Assembly: GCA_014360945.1 (NCBI GenBank)
Contig: JACIWM010000005.1
Location: forward strand, 1-27,604
From: Candidatus Bipolaricaulota bacterium
GTDB lineage: Bacteria > Bipolaricaulota > Bipolaricaulia > Bipolaricaulales > Bipolaricaulaceae
Length of the DNA stretch: 27,604 bases
Reading direction: 5' to 3'
Numbering within the stretch: position 1 is the stretch's first letter; each line of letters begins with the position of its first letter. Positions 7,597 through 14,564 of this stretch are shown one piece after another. The position numbers and the translations under genes were made by a program. Below the pieces are notes generated by a model. The model was not told where the DNA came from and did no database searches. It saw nothing but the letters and a program-made list of their open reading frames with translations.

Positions 7597-10500
7597 CTAA
7601 ATGATATCCAATTCCCGGCCGCTTTTGTCGTAGGCTTTGAGGGAAAGGCCAAGACAGCGGAGTTCCTGCCAAAGAACCCGGAACGATTCGGGAATGCCGG
7701 GCCGGGGGAAGTCCTCCCCGCGCAGGATGGCCTTGTACAGAGCCACCCTTCCCCGCACATCGTCGCTTTTGAGGGTGAGCATTTCTTGGAGGAGAGAAGC
7801 GGCACCGTAGGCTTCCAAGGCCCAGACCTCCATCTCGCCCAGGCGCTGCCCACCGAAATGGGCTCGCCCGCCCAAAGGCTGCTGAGTGATGAGGGCATAG
7901 GGTCCGGTGGAACGGGCATGGATCTTGTCCGCCGCGATGTGCTCGAGCTTGAGAAGGTACATGACCCCCACCGTGACCGGAGATTCAAAGGGCTCACCGG
8001 TGCGGCCGTCGCGCAAAATGACCTTCCCGTCCTTTCGGGAGCCATCGGAAAGCCCGCGCTTCTTCAATTCCTCGGTGAGCTCGGTGAGGATTTCCTCTTC
8101 TTTCGCTCCATCAAACGGTGGGGAGGCCACCTTTTCCCCGCGCAGGGCGGCCAACCACCCCAGGTTCGTCTCGAAGATCTGACCCAGGTTCATGCGGGAC
8201 GGAACGCCCAAGGGGTTGAGGACCACGTCCACCGGGGTGCCATCAGGGAGGAAGGGCATATCCTCCACCGGGAGGATGGCGGCGATGACGCCTTTGTTTC
8301 CGTGGCGGCCGGCAAGTTTGTCGCCCACGGCGATCTGGCGGCGCTGGGCCACATAGACCTTCACGAGCTCGTTCACCCCGGCCTCAAGCTCGTCACCCGC
8401 CGCTCGGGAAAGCCGCTTCACCCGAATCACCGTGGCCGTTCCGCTGATGGGCGGCATCCTGAGCGAGGTGTTCTTGAAGTTGCGCATGCGCTCGCCAAAG
8501 ATGGAAAGGAAGATGCGTTCCTCAGGGGTTGGTTCGCTCTCACCTTTGGGCGTGATCTTTCCCACCAGAATGTCGCCGGTGCGCACCTCGGTCCCCACGC
8601 GCACGATCCCGTGCTCGTCCAAATTGCGCATGGCTGAACGAGGAAGGTTGGGGATGTCCGCGGTGATCTCCTCCGGCCCAAGTTTCGTATCCTCGGCCCG
8701 GACCTCGAACTCCTGGATGTGGATGGAGTCCATGAGGTTTTCCCGGACCAATCTCTCGGAGACGACGATGGCGTCCTCGTAGTTGAAGCCCTCGAAGGGG
8801 AGGAAAGCCACGAGGAGATTGGCCCCCAAGGCCAGTTCTCCGCCCTCGGAGAACTGGGAATCGGCAATTACATCGCCCTTTTTGACCTTGTCCCCTTTGC
8901 GCACCGCCGGCCGTTGGTGGATGATGGTGTCTTGGTTGGAGCGTTCGAAGATCCGCAGGCGGTAAGTCTTTTCGCCTTTCTTCCCCTTGATCACGATTTT
9001 TTGGGCGTCCACATAGGTCACGACACCATCTTCCTCGGCCACCACCACCGCCCCGGAATCCCTCGCGGCCTTGGCCTCCAGACCCGTGCCGACGATGGGC
9101 GCTTGAGGCCGCAAAAGGGCCACGGCCTGGCGCTGCATGTTCGCGCCCATGAGGGCCCGGTTGGCGTCATCGTGTTCAAGGAAGGGGATGAGGGCTGCGG
9201 AAACACCGAGGATTGTGTTGGGAGCCACCTCCACGAAATCCACCTCTTCCGGGGAAACGTAGAGGAACTCCTCCCTCCCCGTGCGCACGAGAACCTTTTC
9301 CCCGAGGATCCGGCCGTCTTTGTCCACTTCCACGGTGGCTGGTGCGATCTTGTAATGCTCCTCCTCGTCGGCCATGAGATACTTGATCTCCCCGGTGATG
9401 CGTCCGTTTTTCACCACGGCATAAGGGGCCTCAAGGAACCCGTAATCGTTGACCCGGACGTAGACGGCCATGGACGTGATGAGACCCACGTTCTGGCCCT
9501 CGGGCGTCTCGATGGGGCAAATCCGGGCGTAATGGGAAGGATGAACGTCGCGGATTTCCACCTTCGCCCGCTTTGCCGCGGGCGCGACGTTCCCAAGGGC
9601 AGAGAGCCGGCGCTTGTGGGTGAGCTCGGAAAGGGGGTTGGTCTGCTCGAGGAATTGGGAGAGCCGGCCGGTATAAAAAAGGCTGTTCAGGGCGGCCTGA
9701 ATGGTACGGGTGGAGACGATGCGGCGGATGAGGTCCTTCTCCTCGAGCTCGATGTGGATGAGTTTGTCCTCGGCCACCCGAGCCATGCGCACCAGGCCCT
9801 CCCGCAGCGCTGCCTCCGCCTGCTCCCCGGCCATCCGCACTCTTTTGTTGCCCAAATGATCGGGCTCATCCAAAAGACTTGGATCCTCCGGGGCCCGCAA
9901 AAGGAGCTCCAGGGCGGTGAAGATGTCCTCCGGGGTGAGGAAGGTCTCCTCGCGGTTGAGACCGAGCTTCCGGTTTATCTTGAACCGCCCCACCGGGGTG
10001 AGATGGTAGGTCTCCGGCCGGAAGTAGAAGCGCTGGATGTACTCCTCAGCCTGAGAAAGGGGCACCCGCTCCCCAGAACGGAACTTGGAGTAGATGAACC
10101 GGATGGCCTCCTCGCGGGAAGCGACTTTCTCCTCCTGGAGGGAGCGGGCAATGGCCGGATGGACCACGCGCACCTGAGTTCGGCCAAGACGCGAGAGGGC
10201 TTTCACCCGCTCAAGGGTGAGCTCCTCGCCCAAAAGCCAAACCTCGTCCCCAACGGGGATGTTTTCCGCAAGAAGCACATACTTCCAACGCTCCAAAAGC
10301 TCCTCAAGGCCCTCCACGGGAACGGAGAGGGAATAGCGGGTGGCAATATCCGGGGTGTCCAATCCTATGGTGCGCAGGAATGTGGTCACGGGTACGGTGG
10401 CACGTCGATCGAGCCGGGCCTTGAGGGTCCATTTGCGCACATCCAACTCGATCTCTAGCCAAGCCCCCTGCTCGGGGAGGAAGTGGGCGCGGAAAAGGAA

Positions 10501-10923
10501 GGGCTCATCCTGAGTAATGTACAGGCCGGGCGAGCGCACAAGCTCGCTTACGATCACATTCTCCGTGCCGTTGATGATGAATGTCCCCCTTGGGGTCATA
10601 AGGGGGACGTCGGCCAAGTAAAGCTCCGCCTCCTGGATGAGCTTCCCTTCGGCATAGAGACGGCCGGTAGCCTTAAGGGGGGCGGCATAGGTGAGATCGC
10701 GATCCCGGCACTCCCACTCGTCGTAGCGCGGCTCCCCAAGATACGGGTCGACCAGCTCAAGGTAAAGATCCTCGCGGCCGGGAGCGCGGATGGGGCTCAC
10801 CTCCGCGAACACTCGAGGGATCCCCTCCCGCAGGAACCGCGCGTAGGACTGGAGCTGGTGGGCGATGAAATCCGGCGGCTCCAGGCGGGGCTTCACTCGG
10901 CCATAAAAGCGACGGGTGATCAT
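7597..10923 (-). CDS. rpoB: DNA-directed RNA polymerase subunit beta
   Basis: The 1108-residue product is the catalytic beta subunit. Visible landmarks are the N-terminal lobe, the rifampicin region (LSQFLEQTNPLSELTHKRRL, encoded at about 9605-9664), CPIETPEGQNVGLI, the GYNYEDAI-like segment written GFNYEDAI, the KGESEPTPEE flap region, the GRHGNKG active-site motif and the MEVWALEAYGA C-terminus. It is compact and lacks the large lineage insertions of proteobacterial beta. ATG 10923 overlaps the rplL stop as TGATG; an adjacent GTG at 10926 is an alternative start. The residues after the rifampicin region deviate strongly from the usual GPGGLTRERAGF sequence. The gene is followed by a Nudix hydrolase rather than rpoC. 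Confidence 0.97.
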   Translation of the reverse strand: MITRRFYGRVKPRLEPPDFIAHQLQSYARFLREGIPRVFAEVSPIRAPGREDLYLELVDPYLGEPRYDEWECRDRDLTYAAPLKATGRLYAEGKLIQEAELYLADVPLMTPRGTFIINGTENVIVSELVRSPGLYITQDEPFLFRAHFLPEQGAWLEIELDVRKWTLKARLDRRATVPVTTFLRTIGLDTPDIATRYSLSVPVEGLEELLERWKYVLLAENIPVGDEVWLLGEELTLERVKALSRLGRTQVRVVHPAIARSLQEEKVASREEAIRFIYSKFRSGERVPLSQAEEYIQRFYFRPETYHLTPVGRFKINRKLGLNREETFLTPEDIFTALELLLRAPEDPSLLDEPDHLGNKRVRMAGEQAEAALREGLVRMARVAEDKLIHIELEEKDLIRRIVSTRTIQAALNSLFYTGRLSQFLEQTNPLSELTHKRRLSALGNVAPAAKRAKVEIRDVHPSHYARICPIETPEGQNVGLITSMAVYVRVNDYGFLEAPYAVVKNGRITGEIKYLMADEEEHYKIAPATVEVDKDGRILGEKVLVRTGREEFLYVSPEEVDFVEVAPNTILGVSAALIPFLEHDDANRALMGANMQRQAVALLRPQAPIVGTGLEAKAARDSGAVVVAEEDGVVTYVDAQKIVIKGKKGEKTYRLRIFERSNQDTIIHQRPAVRKGDKVKKGDVIADSQFSEGGELALGANLLVAFLPFEGFNYEDAIVVSERLVRENLMDSIHIQEFEVRAEDTKLGPEEITADIPNLPRSAMRNLDEHGIVRVGTEVRTGDILVGKITPKGESEPTPEERIFLSIFGERMRNFKNTSLRMPPISGTATVIRVKRLSRAAGDELEAGVNELVKVYVAQRRQIAVGDKLAGRHGNKGVIAAILPVEDMPFLPDGTPVDVVLNPLGVPSRMNLGQIFETNLGWLAALRGEKVASPPFDGAKEEEILTELTEELKKRGLSDGSRKDGKVILRDGRTGEPFESPVTVGVMYLLKLEHIAADKIHARSTGPYALITQQPLGGRAHFGGQRLGEMEVWALEAYGAASLLQEMLTLKSDDVRGRVALYKAILRGEDFPRPGIPESFRVLWQELRCLGLSLKAYDKSGRELDII
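8832..8857. repeat. Perfect 10-bp inverted repeat inside rpoB
   Basis: CCAGTTCTCC (8832-8841) and GGAGAACTGG (8848-8857) are perfectly complementary with a 6-nt loop. In the rpoB mRNA this would be a strong hairpin. It lacks a following U-tract, so it is not a standard terminator. It may be chance in a codon-biased gene. Confidence 0.6.
10583..10608. repeat. Perfect 9-bp inverted repeat inside 5' part of rpoB
   Basis: GTCCCCCTT (10583-10591) and AAGGGGGAC (10600-10608) are perfectly complementary with an 8-nt loop, about 105 codons into rpoB. No U-tract follows on the coding strand. Confidence 0.6.
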
Positions 10924-11303
10924 CACTTAATCTGAACCTCCGCTCCTGCAGCCTCCAGCTTCTTTTTGATGTCCTCGGCCTCCTCTCGGGAGACCCCGGA
11001 CTTCACCACCGCCGGCACGTTGTCCACAAGATCCTTGCACTCCTTGAGACCCTTTCCGGTGATGTCCTTCACGACCTTGATGAGCTGGATCTTCTGCTGG
11101 CCGGCATTGGTGATGACCACGTCAAAGGTGGTCTTCTCCGGAGCAGCCGCGGCGGCCGCACCGGGTTGAGGCGCAACCGCCACCCCCACCGGCGCCGCCA
11201 CCTGGGCCGAAACCCCAAACTTCTCCTCCAGAGCTTTCACAAGCTCCGCCAGCTCCTTAACCGTCATGCCCTCGATCGCCTGGATGATCTCTTCCTTCGT
11301 CAT
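10923..11303 (-). CDS. rplL: Ribosomal protein L7/L12 (bL12)
   Basis: The 126-residue stalk protein recruits translational GTPases. It has the N-terminal dimerisation helix (MTKEEIIQAIEGMTVKELAE), an alanine/proline-rich hinge at about 37-55, and the C-terminal globular domain ending in the KKKLEAAGAEVQIK signature. ATG overlaps the rplJ stop as ATGA. The GGGGTGA Shine-Dalgarno 7 nt upstream is strong, consistent with the need for several copies of L12 per ribosome. Its stop overlaps the rpoB start as TGATG, leaving no room for the attenuator that separates these genes in E. coli. Confidence 0.97.
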   Translation of the reverse strand: MTKEEIIQAIEGMTVKELAELVKALEEKFGVSAQVAAPVGVAVAPQPGAAAAAAPEKTTFDVVITNAGQQKIQLIKVVKDITGKGLKECKDLVDNVPAVVKSGVSREEAEDIKKKLEAAGAEVQIK

Positions 11304-11833
11304 TGCTGTTCACCCCTCTCTTTTGCTTTCTGGATCTCGCTAAGCACCACCACCAACTTCTGCAGGATCCCGGCGAGGGAGAAGACCAGGCCGCGCACCG
11401 GCCCAAGCATGTTCCCGGCGAGTCTCGCCAAAAGCTCCTCCCGGGAGGGCAAGGTGGCATACCACTGGACCTCCTCCGCCGGCACCACCTCCCCGGAAAA
11501 GACCCCACCCCGCACGCGGAAGGAGTTCGGGTATTTTTTGGTGAACTCCAGGGCCAGCTTGAACGGAACAGTGGGGTCATCCCGCCCAATGACCAAAAGG
11601 TTAGGCCCGCGGAAGAATTGGCCAAGCTCGGAAAGTCCGGCCTCCTCCGCAGCTCTTCGGGCCAGGGTGTTCTTCACCACCCTCATCTCCACGCCCCGGC
11701 GGCGCACCTCCCGACGCAAGGCCGTCATCTCCGCCGCCGGAATCTCCTGAAAGCCCATGACCACCACACCCGAGGCCTGGGCCAGCTTCTCCCGCAACTC
11801 CTGCACGAGCGCGATCTTCTCCGGCTTGGGCAT
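11300..11833 (-). CDS. rplJ: Ribosomal protein L10 (uL10)
   Basis: The 177-residue protein forms the base of the ribosomal stalk and binds 23S rRNA together with L11 and the L12 dimers. The N-terminal RNA-binding domain shows RREVRRRGVEMRVVKNTLARRA, typical of L10, and the C-terminus has the extended helix that binds L12. The start ATG 11833 has GAGGAGGGGGAC before it, overlapping the rplA stop region. In many bacteria L10 represses its own operon by binding the rplJ leader; here only 10 nt separate rplA and rplJ, so such a leader would have to lie inside rplA. Confidence 0.96.
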   Translation of the reverse strand: MPKPEKIALVQELREKLAQASGVVVMGFQEIPAAEMTALRREVRRRGVEMRVVKNTLARRAAEEAGLSELGQFFRGPNLLVIGRDDPTVPFKLALEFTKKYPNSFRVRGGVFSGEVVPAEEVQWYATLPSREELLARLAGNMLGPVRGLVFSLAGILQKLVVVLSEIQKAKERGEQQ

Positions 11834-11843
11834 GTCCCCCTCC

Positions 11844-12551
11844 TCAGCGGAGTTGCGAGGCCAAATTCAAAAGCTCTCGCTCGTCCACGCGAATCCCCGG
11901 GCCCATGGTGGAAGAGATAGAGACCCGTTGCACATAGCGGCCCCGCACACCCTCGGGCTTTCGCTCTATGATGGCTTTGGTCAGGGCCAACAGGTTCTCA
12001 TAAAGCTGATCCTCGGTGAACGAGGTTTTCCCAAACACAGCGTGCACGATCCCATAACGGTCAGCCCGGAACTCGATCATCCCCGCTTTGAGCTCCTTCA
12101 CCACCTGGGCCACGTCCTGGGTCACGGTACCGGTCTTGGGGGAGGGCATGAGCCCCCGCGGGCCCAGAATCTTCCCGAGCTTTCCCACAAGGGGCATCAT
12201 GTCCGGAGTGGCCACCACCCGGTCGAACTCCAGCCATCCTTCTTTGAGAATTTTTTCGGCCAGCTCTTCTCCGCCCACGTAATCCGCGCCCGCGGCCTCC
12301 GCCTCCCGGATCTTTTCGCCTTTGGCGAACACCAAGACCCGCACGGTCTTCCCCGTGCCATGGGGAAGGACACAGGTTCCGCGGACCTGATGCTGGCTTG
12401 GGTTGATCCCCAGTTTGAACGCGGCCTCCGCGCTCTCCGGAAACTTCGCGGTGGCCGTGCGTTTAAGGAGGGCGATGGCCTCCCGCACCGGATAAACCCG
12501 CTCTCTTTCCACTAGCGCCACCGTCTGGAGGTAGCGTTTGCTGTGCTTCAT
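11844..12551 (-). CDS. rplA: Ribosomal protein L1 (uL1)
   Basis: The 235-residue protein of the large subunit L1 stalk helps release deacylated tRNA. Recognisable segments are GTCVLPHGTGKTVRVLVFAKGEK, the GPRGLMPSPKTGTV signature (about residues 130-143), and the C-terminal GVRGRYVQRVSISSTMGPGIRV. The length matches the family. ATG 12551 overlaps the rplK stop as ATGA with GAGGTG upstream. L1 usually controls the rplKA mRNA by binding its leader; no dedicated leader is visible here because the genes abut. Confidence 0.97.
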   Translation of the reverse strand: MKHSKRYLQTVALVERERVYPVREAIALLKRTATAKFPESAEAAFKLGINPSQHQVRGTCVLPHGTGKTVRVLVFAKGEKIREAEAAGADYVGGEELAEKILKEGWLEFDRVVATPDMMPLVGKLGKILGPRGLMPSPKTGTVTQDVAQVVKELKAGMIEFRADRYGIVHAVFGKTSFTEDQLYENLLALTKAIIERKPEGVRGRYVQRVSISSTMGPGIRVDERELLNLASQLR

Positions 12552-12976
12552 GGCACCACCTCGATTCCCATGTTCCGGGCCGTCCCCAGGACCATGCGGA
12601 TCGCCGCCTCAAGATCGTCGGTGTTGAGGTCAGGCATCTTCTTTTCCGCAATGCGGCGGATCTGCTCCATGGTCACCTTGCCCACCTTGACCCTGTTGGG
12701 CTGGGAAGAACCCTTTTCAATCCCCGCGGCCTTCTTGAGGAGGACGGAAACCGGAGGCTGCTTCAGAACAAAGTCGAAGGTGCGGTCGTCGTAGACTGTG
12801 ATCTCCACAGGAATGAGGGTCCCCGGCTCCTCGTTCTTCGTGGCCTCGTTGAAGCGTTTGCAGAACTCCATGATGTTGACCTTGTGAGCGCCGAGAGCCG
12901 GGCCCACGGGCGGGGCCGGGTTGGCCTGCCCGGCCGGGATCTGGAGCTTGATCTTGGCCACCACCTGTTTCGGCAT
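12548..12976 (-). CDS. rplK: Ribosomal protein L11 (uL11)
   Basis: The 142-residue protein binds the GTPase-associated centre of 23S rRNA. The N-terminal domain has the family signature with QIPAGQANPAPPVGPALG, including the proline-rich switch, and the C-terminal domain has the ARNMGIEV end. Its start ATG 12976 has GGAGGGGAGG directly before it, overlapping the nusG stop. Gene order nusG-rplK-rplA-rplJ-rplL is the conserved bacterial order. Confidence 0.97.
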   Translation of the reverse strand: MPKQVVAKIKLQIPAGQANPAPPVGPALGAHKVNIMEFCKRFNEATKNEEPGTLIPVEITVYDDRTFDFVLKQPPVSVLLKKAAGIEKGSSQPNRVKVGKVTMEQIRRIAEKKMPDLNTDDLEAAIRMVLGTARNMGIEVVP

Positions 12977-12986
12977 CCTCCCCTCC

Positions 12987-14087
12987 TCAGATCTTCTCGA
13001 TCCCGCTCAGACTTATGCGGACCGGGGTCTCCCGGCCGAAAATGCGCACCATCACCACGGCCTCCTCCGCCTCTTTGTCGATCTCTTTGATCTCGCCGGT
13101 GAAGTCGGCGAACGGGCCCTCCACGATCTGGACCACCTCGCCCACCTCGAACCCCACCTCCACCTTGGGCTTCCCCTCCGGCGCGGGTGCAGCCACAGTT
13201 CCCGTGAGGCGGCCGAGGACCGTGGCCTCCGGTCCGTCAATGGGAACGGGCGTGGACCGGCTGCCCACAAACCGCGCCGCTCGCTCCAAACCCCGCACAA
13301 GTTCCCGCATCTGCTCCTCGTCCAAACCCATCTTGGCAAATACGTAGCCGGGGATGAGCCGACGCTTTTCAATGCGCTGGATCGTCACCACCCTTTTGTC
13401 CTTGTACTCCCGGACCTTCACCAAGCCCGAAGCACCGGCATAAATCTTGTGCTCTTCCTCGATCGCTGTCCCAGCGGGAAGTTTCGCGCCCGCCTTTACC
13501 GCCGCAGGAAGCAAGGCCTCGGGAACGATGACCTCCTCCTCCCGGCCGTTCTCATAGCGGAGGGTGACCTTTTTCACCTTCTCCCGGGCCACGATCTCCC
13601 CTTGCTCCGCGAAGGAGTAGCGCTCATCGGCGTCGATGGTTATGGGAAGACCGGGCCGAACGCGGATTCCCACGCGCACATCCCGGCGTAAAATTTTGCT
13701 TTGAGGGACAAGGTAAACCTTCTCCGTGTGGTTCGGTGTCTCCACCACAATCCGCCAATAAGGCTCCACTGCGAGAACCTCGGCGGCGAGAGGCAGATGC
13801 CGCGGAGGCTTGCGGGCCAAAAGCTCCCCGCGCTGAACCCGGGTGTTGTTGGACACAAGGAGGTCGTATTCGTAGGGAATGCGGTAGTCGGTGGTGCGGC
13901 CGCGCACGGAGCGAGAGGTGACGACCTCCTCCACGGGCACGAAAAAGAGTTCCTCCCGCTCGCCGACCTTTATCGGCTCAAAATACTTCTCCCACCCGAG
14001 CTTGCGCACCCGCTCCTCGAGCTCCTCTTTCAGGCGCAGCTCGGAGCCAGTATGGGTCTGGATGGCATACCAACGCTTGCGCTGCAT
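12987..14087 (-). CDS. nusG: Transcription elongation/antitermination factor NusG with large insertion
   Basis: NusG binds RNA polymerase and links it to Rho or the ribosome. This protein has 366 residues, about twice the usual 180. The NGN domain begins normally (WYAIQTHTGSE) but is interrupted at about residue 60 by roughly 170 residues. It resumes at about 240 with LIPGYVFAKMGLDEEQ, and the KOW domain follows (VGEVVQIVEGPFADFTGEI, about 307-325). The insert is rich in beta-type alternation and basic residues. Thermotoga maritima NusG, at about 353 residues, is known to carry an insert at an equivalent place. Start ATG 14087 lies 6 nt after the secE stop with no strong Shine-Dalgarno, implying coupling. 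Confidence 0.95.
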   Translation of the reverse strand: MQRKRWYAIQTHTGSELRLKEELEERVRKLGWEKYFEPIKVGEREELFFVPVEEVVTSRSVRGRTTDYRIPYEYDLLVSNNTRVQRGELLARKPPRHLPLAAEVLAVEPYWRIVVETPNHTEKVYLVPQSKILRRDVRVGIRVRPGLPITIDADERYSFAEQGEIVAREKVKKVTLRYENGREEEVIVPEALLPAAVKAGAKLPAGTAIEEEHKIYAGASGLVKVREYKDKRVVTIQRIEKRRLIPGYVFAKMGLDEEQMRELVRGLERAARFVGSRSTPVPIDGPEATVLGRLTGTVAAPAPEGKPKVEVGFEVGEVVQIVEGPFADFTGEIKEIDKEAEEAVVMVRIFGRETPVRISLSGIEKI

Positions 14088-14093
14088 CGCGGA

Positions 14094-14288
14094 TCACTTG
14101 GTGACGATGAGTCGAAGAAGGTGCTGGAGCACCAGGTCCACCAGGCCCAGGTAGATCCCCAAAGCCAACGTGAGAAGGATCACCAAGGTGGTGAATGTCA
14201 CCACCTCTTTGCGCGACGGCCAGCTGACCCTGGCCACCTCGGCCCGCACGGACGCGAAGTACTCCCGCACCTTCGCCAACACCGACAT
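14094..14288 (-). CDS. secE: Preprotein translocase subunit SecE
   Basis: The 64-residue subunit clamps the SecY channel. The amphipathic region with the conserved SWPSRKEVV motif (about residues 22-30) precedes one membrane helix (about 33-52), the minimal SecE architecture. The start ATG is preceded by AGGAGG that begins immediately after the encoded CCA of tRNA-Trp. Maturation of that tRNA would therefore leave a secE mRNA with only about a 10-nt leader. The position next to nusG is conserved in bacteria. Confidence 0.95.
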   Translation of the reverse strand: MSVLAKVREYFASVRAEVARVSWPSRKEVVTFTTLVILLTLALGIYLGLVDLVLQHLLRLIVTK

Positions 14289-14298
14289 TTTTCCTCCT

Positions 14299-14374
14299 TG
14301 GCAGGCCCGGAGGGACTCGAACCCCCAACCTGCGGATTTGGAGTCCGCCGCTCTGCCACTTGAGCTACGGGCCT
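14299..14374 (-). tRNA. trnW: tRNA-Trp (anticodon CCA)
   Basis: A full cloverleaf is visible. The acceptor AGGCCCG pairs with CGGGCCT, the D arm begins TAGCTCA, the anticodon loop is CTCCAAA on a GCGGA/TCCGC stem, and the T loop is GTTCGAG. Discriminator G and the 3' CCA are encoded. A tRNA-Trp beside secE is common in bacteria. Confidence 0.97.
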
Positions 14375-14381
14375 GTCCTCA

Positions 14382-14400
14382 GCCCGAGAAAAACTCGGGC
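14382..14400 (-). other. 7-bp hairpin between rpmG and tRNA-Trp
   Basis: On the transcript GCCCGAG-UUUUU-CUCGGGC forms a perfect 7-bp stem. It begins just after the rpmG stop and ends 7 nt before the tRNA-Trp 5' end. No U-tract follows, so it is more likely an RNA processing or 3'-protection element than a terminator. Confidence 0.6.
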
Positions 14401-14401
14401 C

Positions 14402-14563
14402 TCACACCTCCTTGTGCTCCGTGTGCTTACGGCACCACTTGCAGTATTTGCGGAACGCCAACTTTCCCCGCACCTTCTGCCGGTTCTTGCGGGTGTAGTA
14501 ATTGTAGCGCCCGCATTGGGAGCAGGCCAGAGCCACGATGAGCACGTTCTCTTTTTTGGCCAT
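14402..14563 (-). CDS. rpmG: Ribosomal protein L33 (bL33), zinc form
   Basis: A 53-residue small gene lies between tuf and tRNA-Trp. The product starts MAKKENVLIVALACSQCGRY and has a second CxxC in KYCKWCRKH, giving the four-cysteine zinc ribbon of the C+ form of L33. The middle NYYTRKNRQK is the family signature for rRNA contact. Length matches the usual 49-55. ATG 14563 follows the tuf stop after one nucleotide, so translation is likely coupled to tuf. The order tuf-rpmG-(tRNA-Trp)-secE-nusG is common in many bacterial phyla. Confidence 0.96.
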   Translation of the reverse strand: MAKKENVLIVALACSQCGRYNYYTRKNRQKVRGKLAFRKYCKWCRKHTEHKEV

Positions 14564-14564
14564 A

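Noticed and set aside
7420..8637. 405-codon plus-strand frame opposite Nudix and rpoB
   Set aside because: It spans two real minus-strand genes and encodes no recognisable domain.
8719..10458. Very long plus-strand open frame (579 codons) opposite rpoB
   Set aside because: It is antisense to an unmistakable rpoB, has low-complexity His/Gly/Leu-rich content and no family motif; it arises from codon bias in a GC-rich gene.
12921..14363. Plus-strand frames opposite nusG, secE and tRNA-Trp
   Set aside because: They run through a tRNA gene and show no domain; they are shadows of nusG.
14382..14400. Rho-independent terminator after rpmG
   Set aside because: The 7-bp stem has no downstream U-tract on the minus strand, and the tRNA-Trp/secE genes follow at once.
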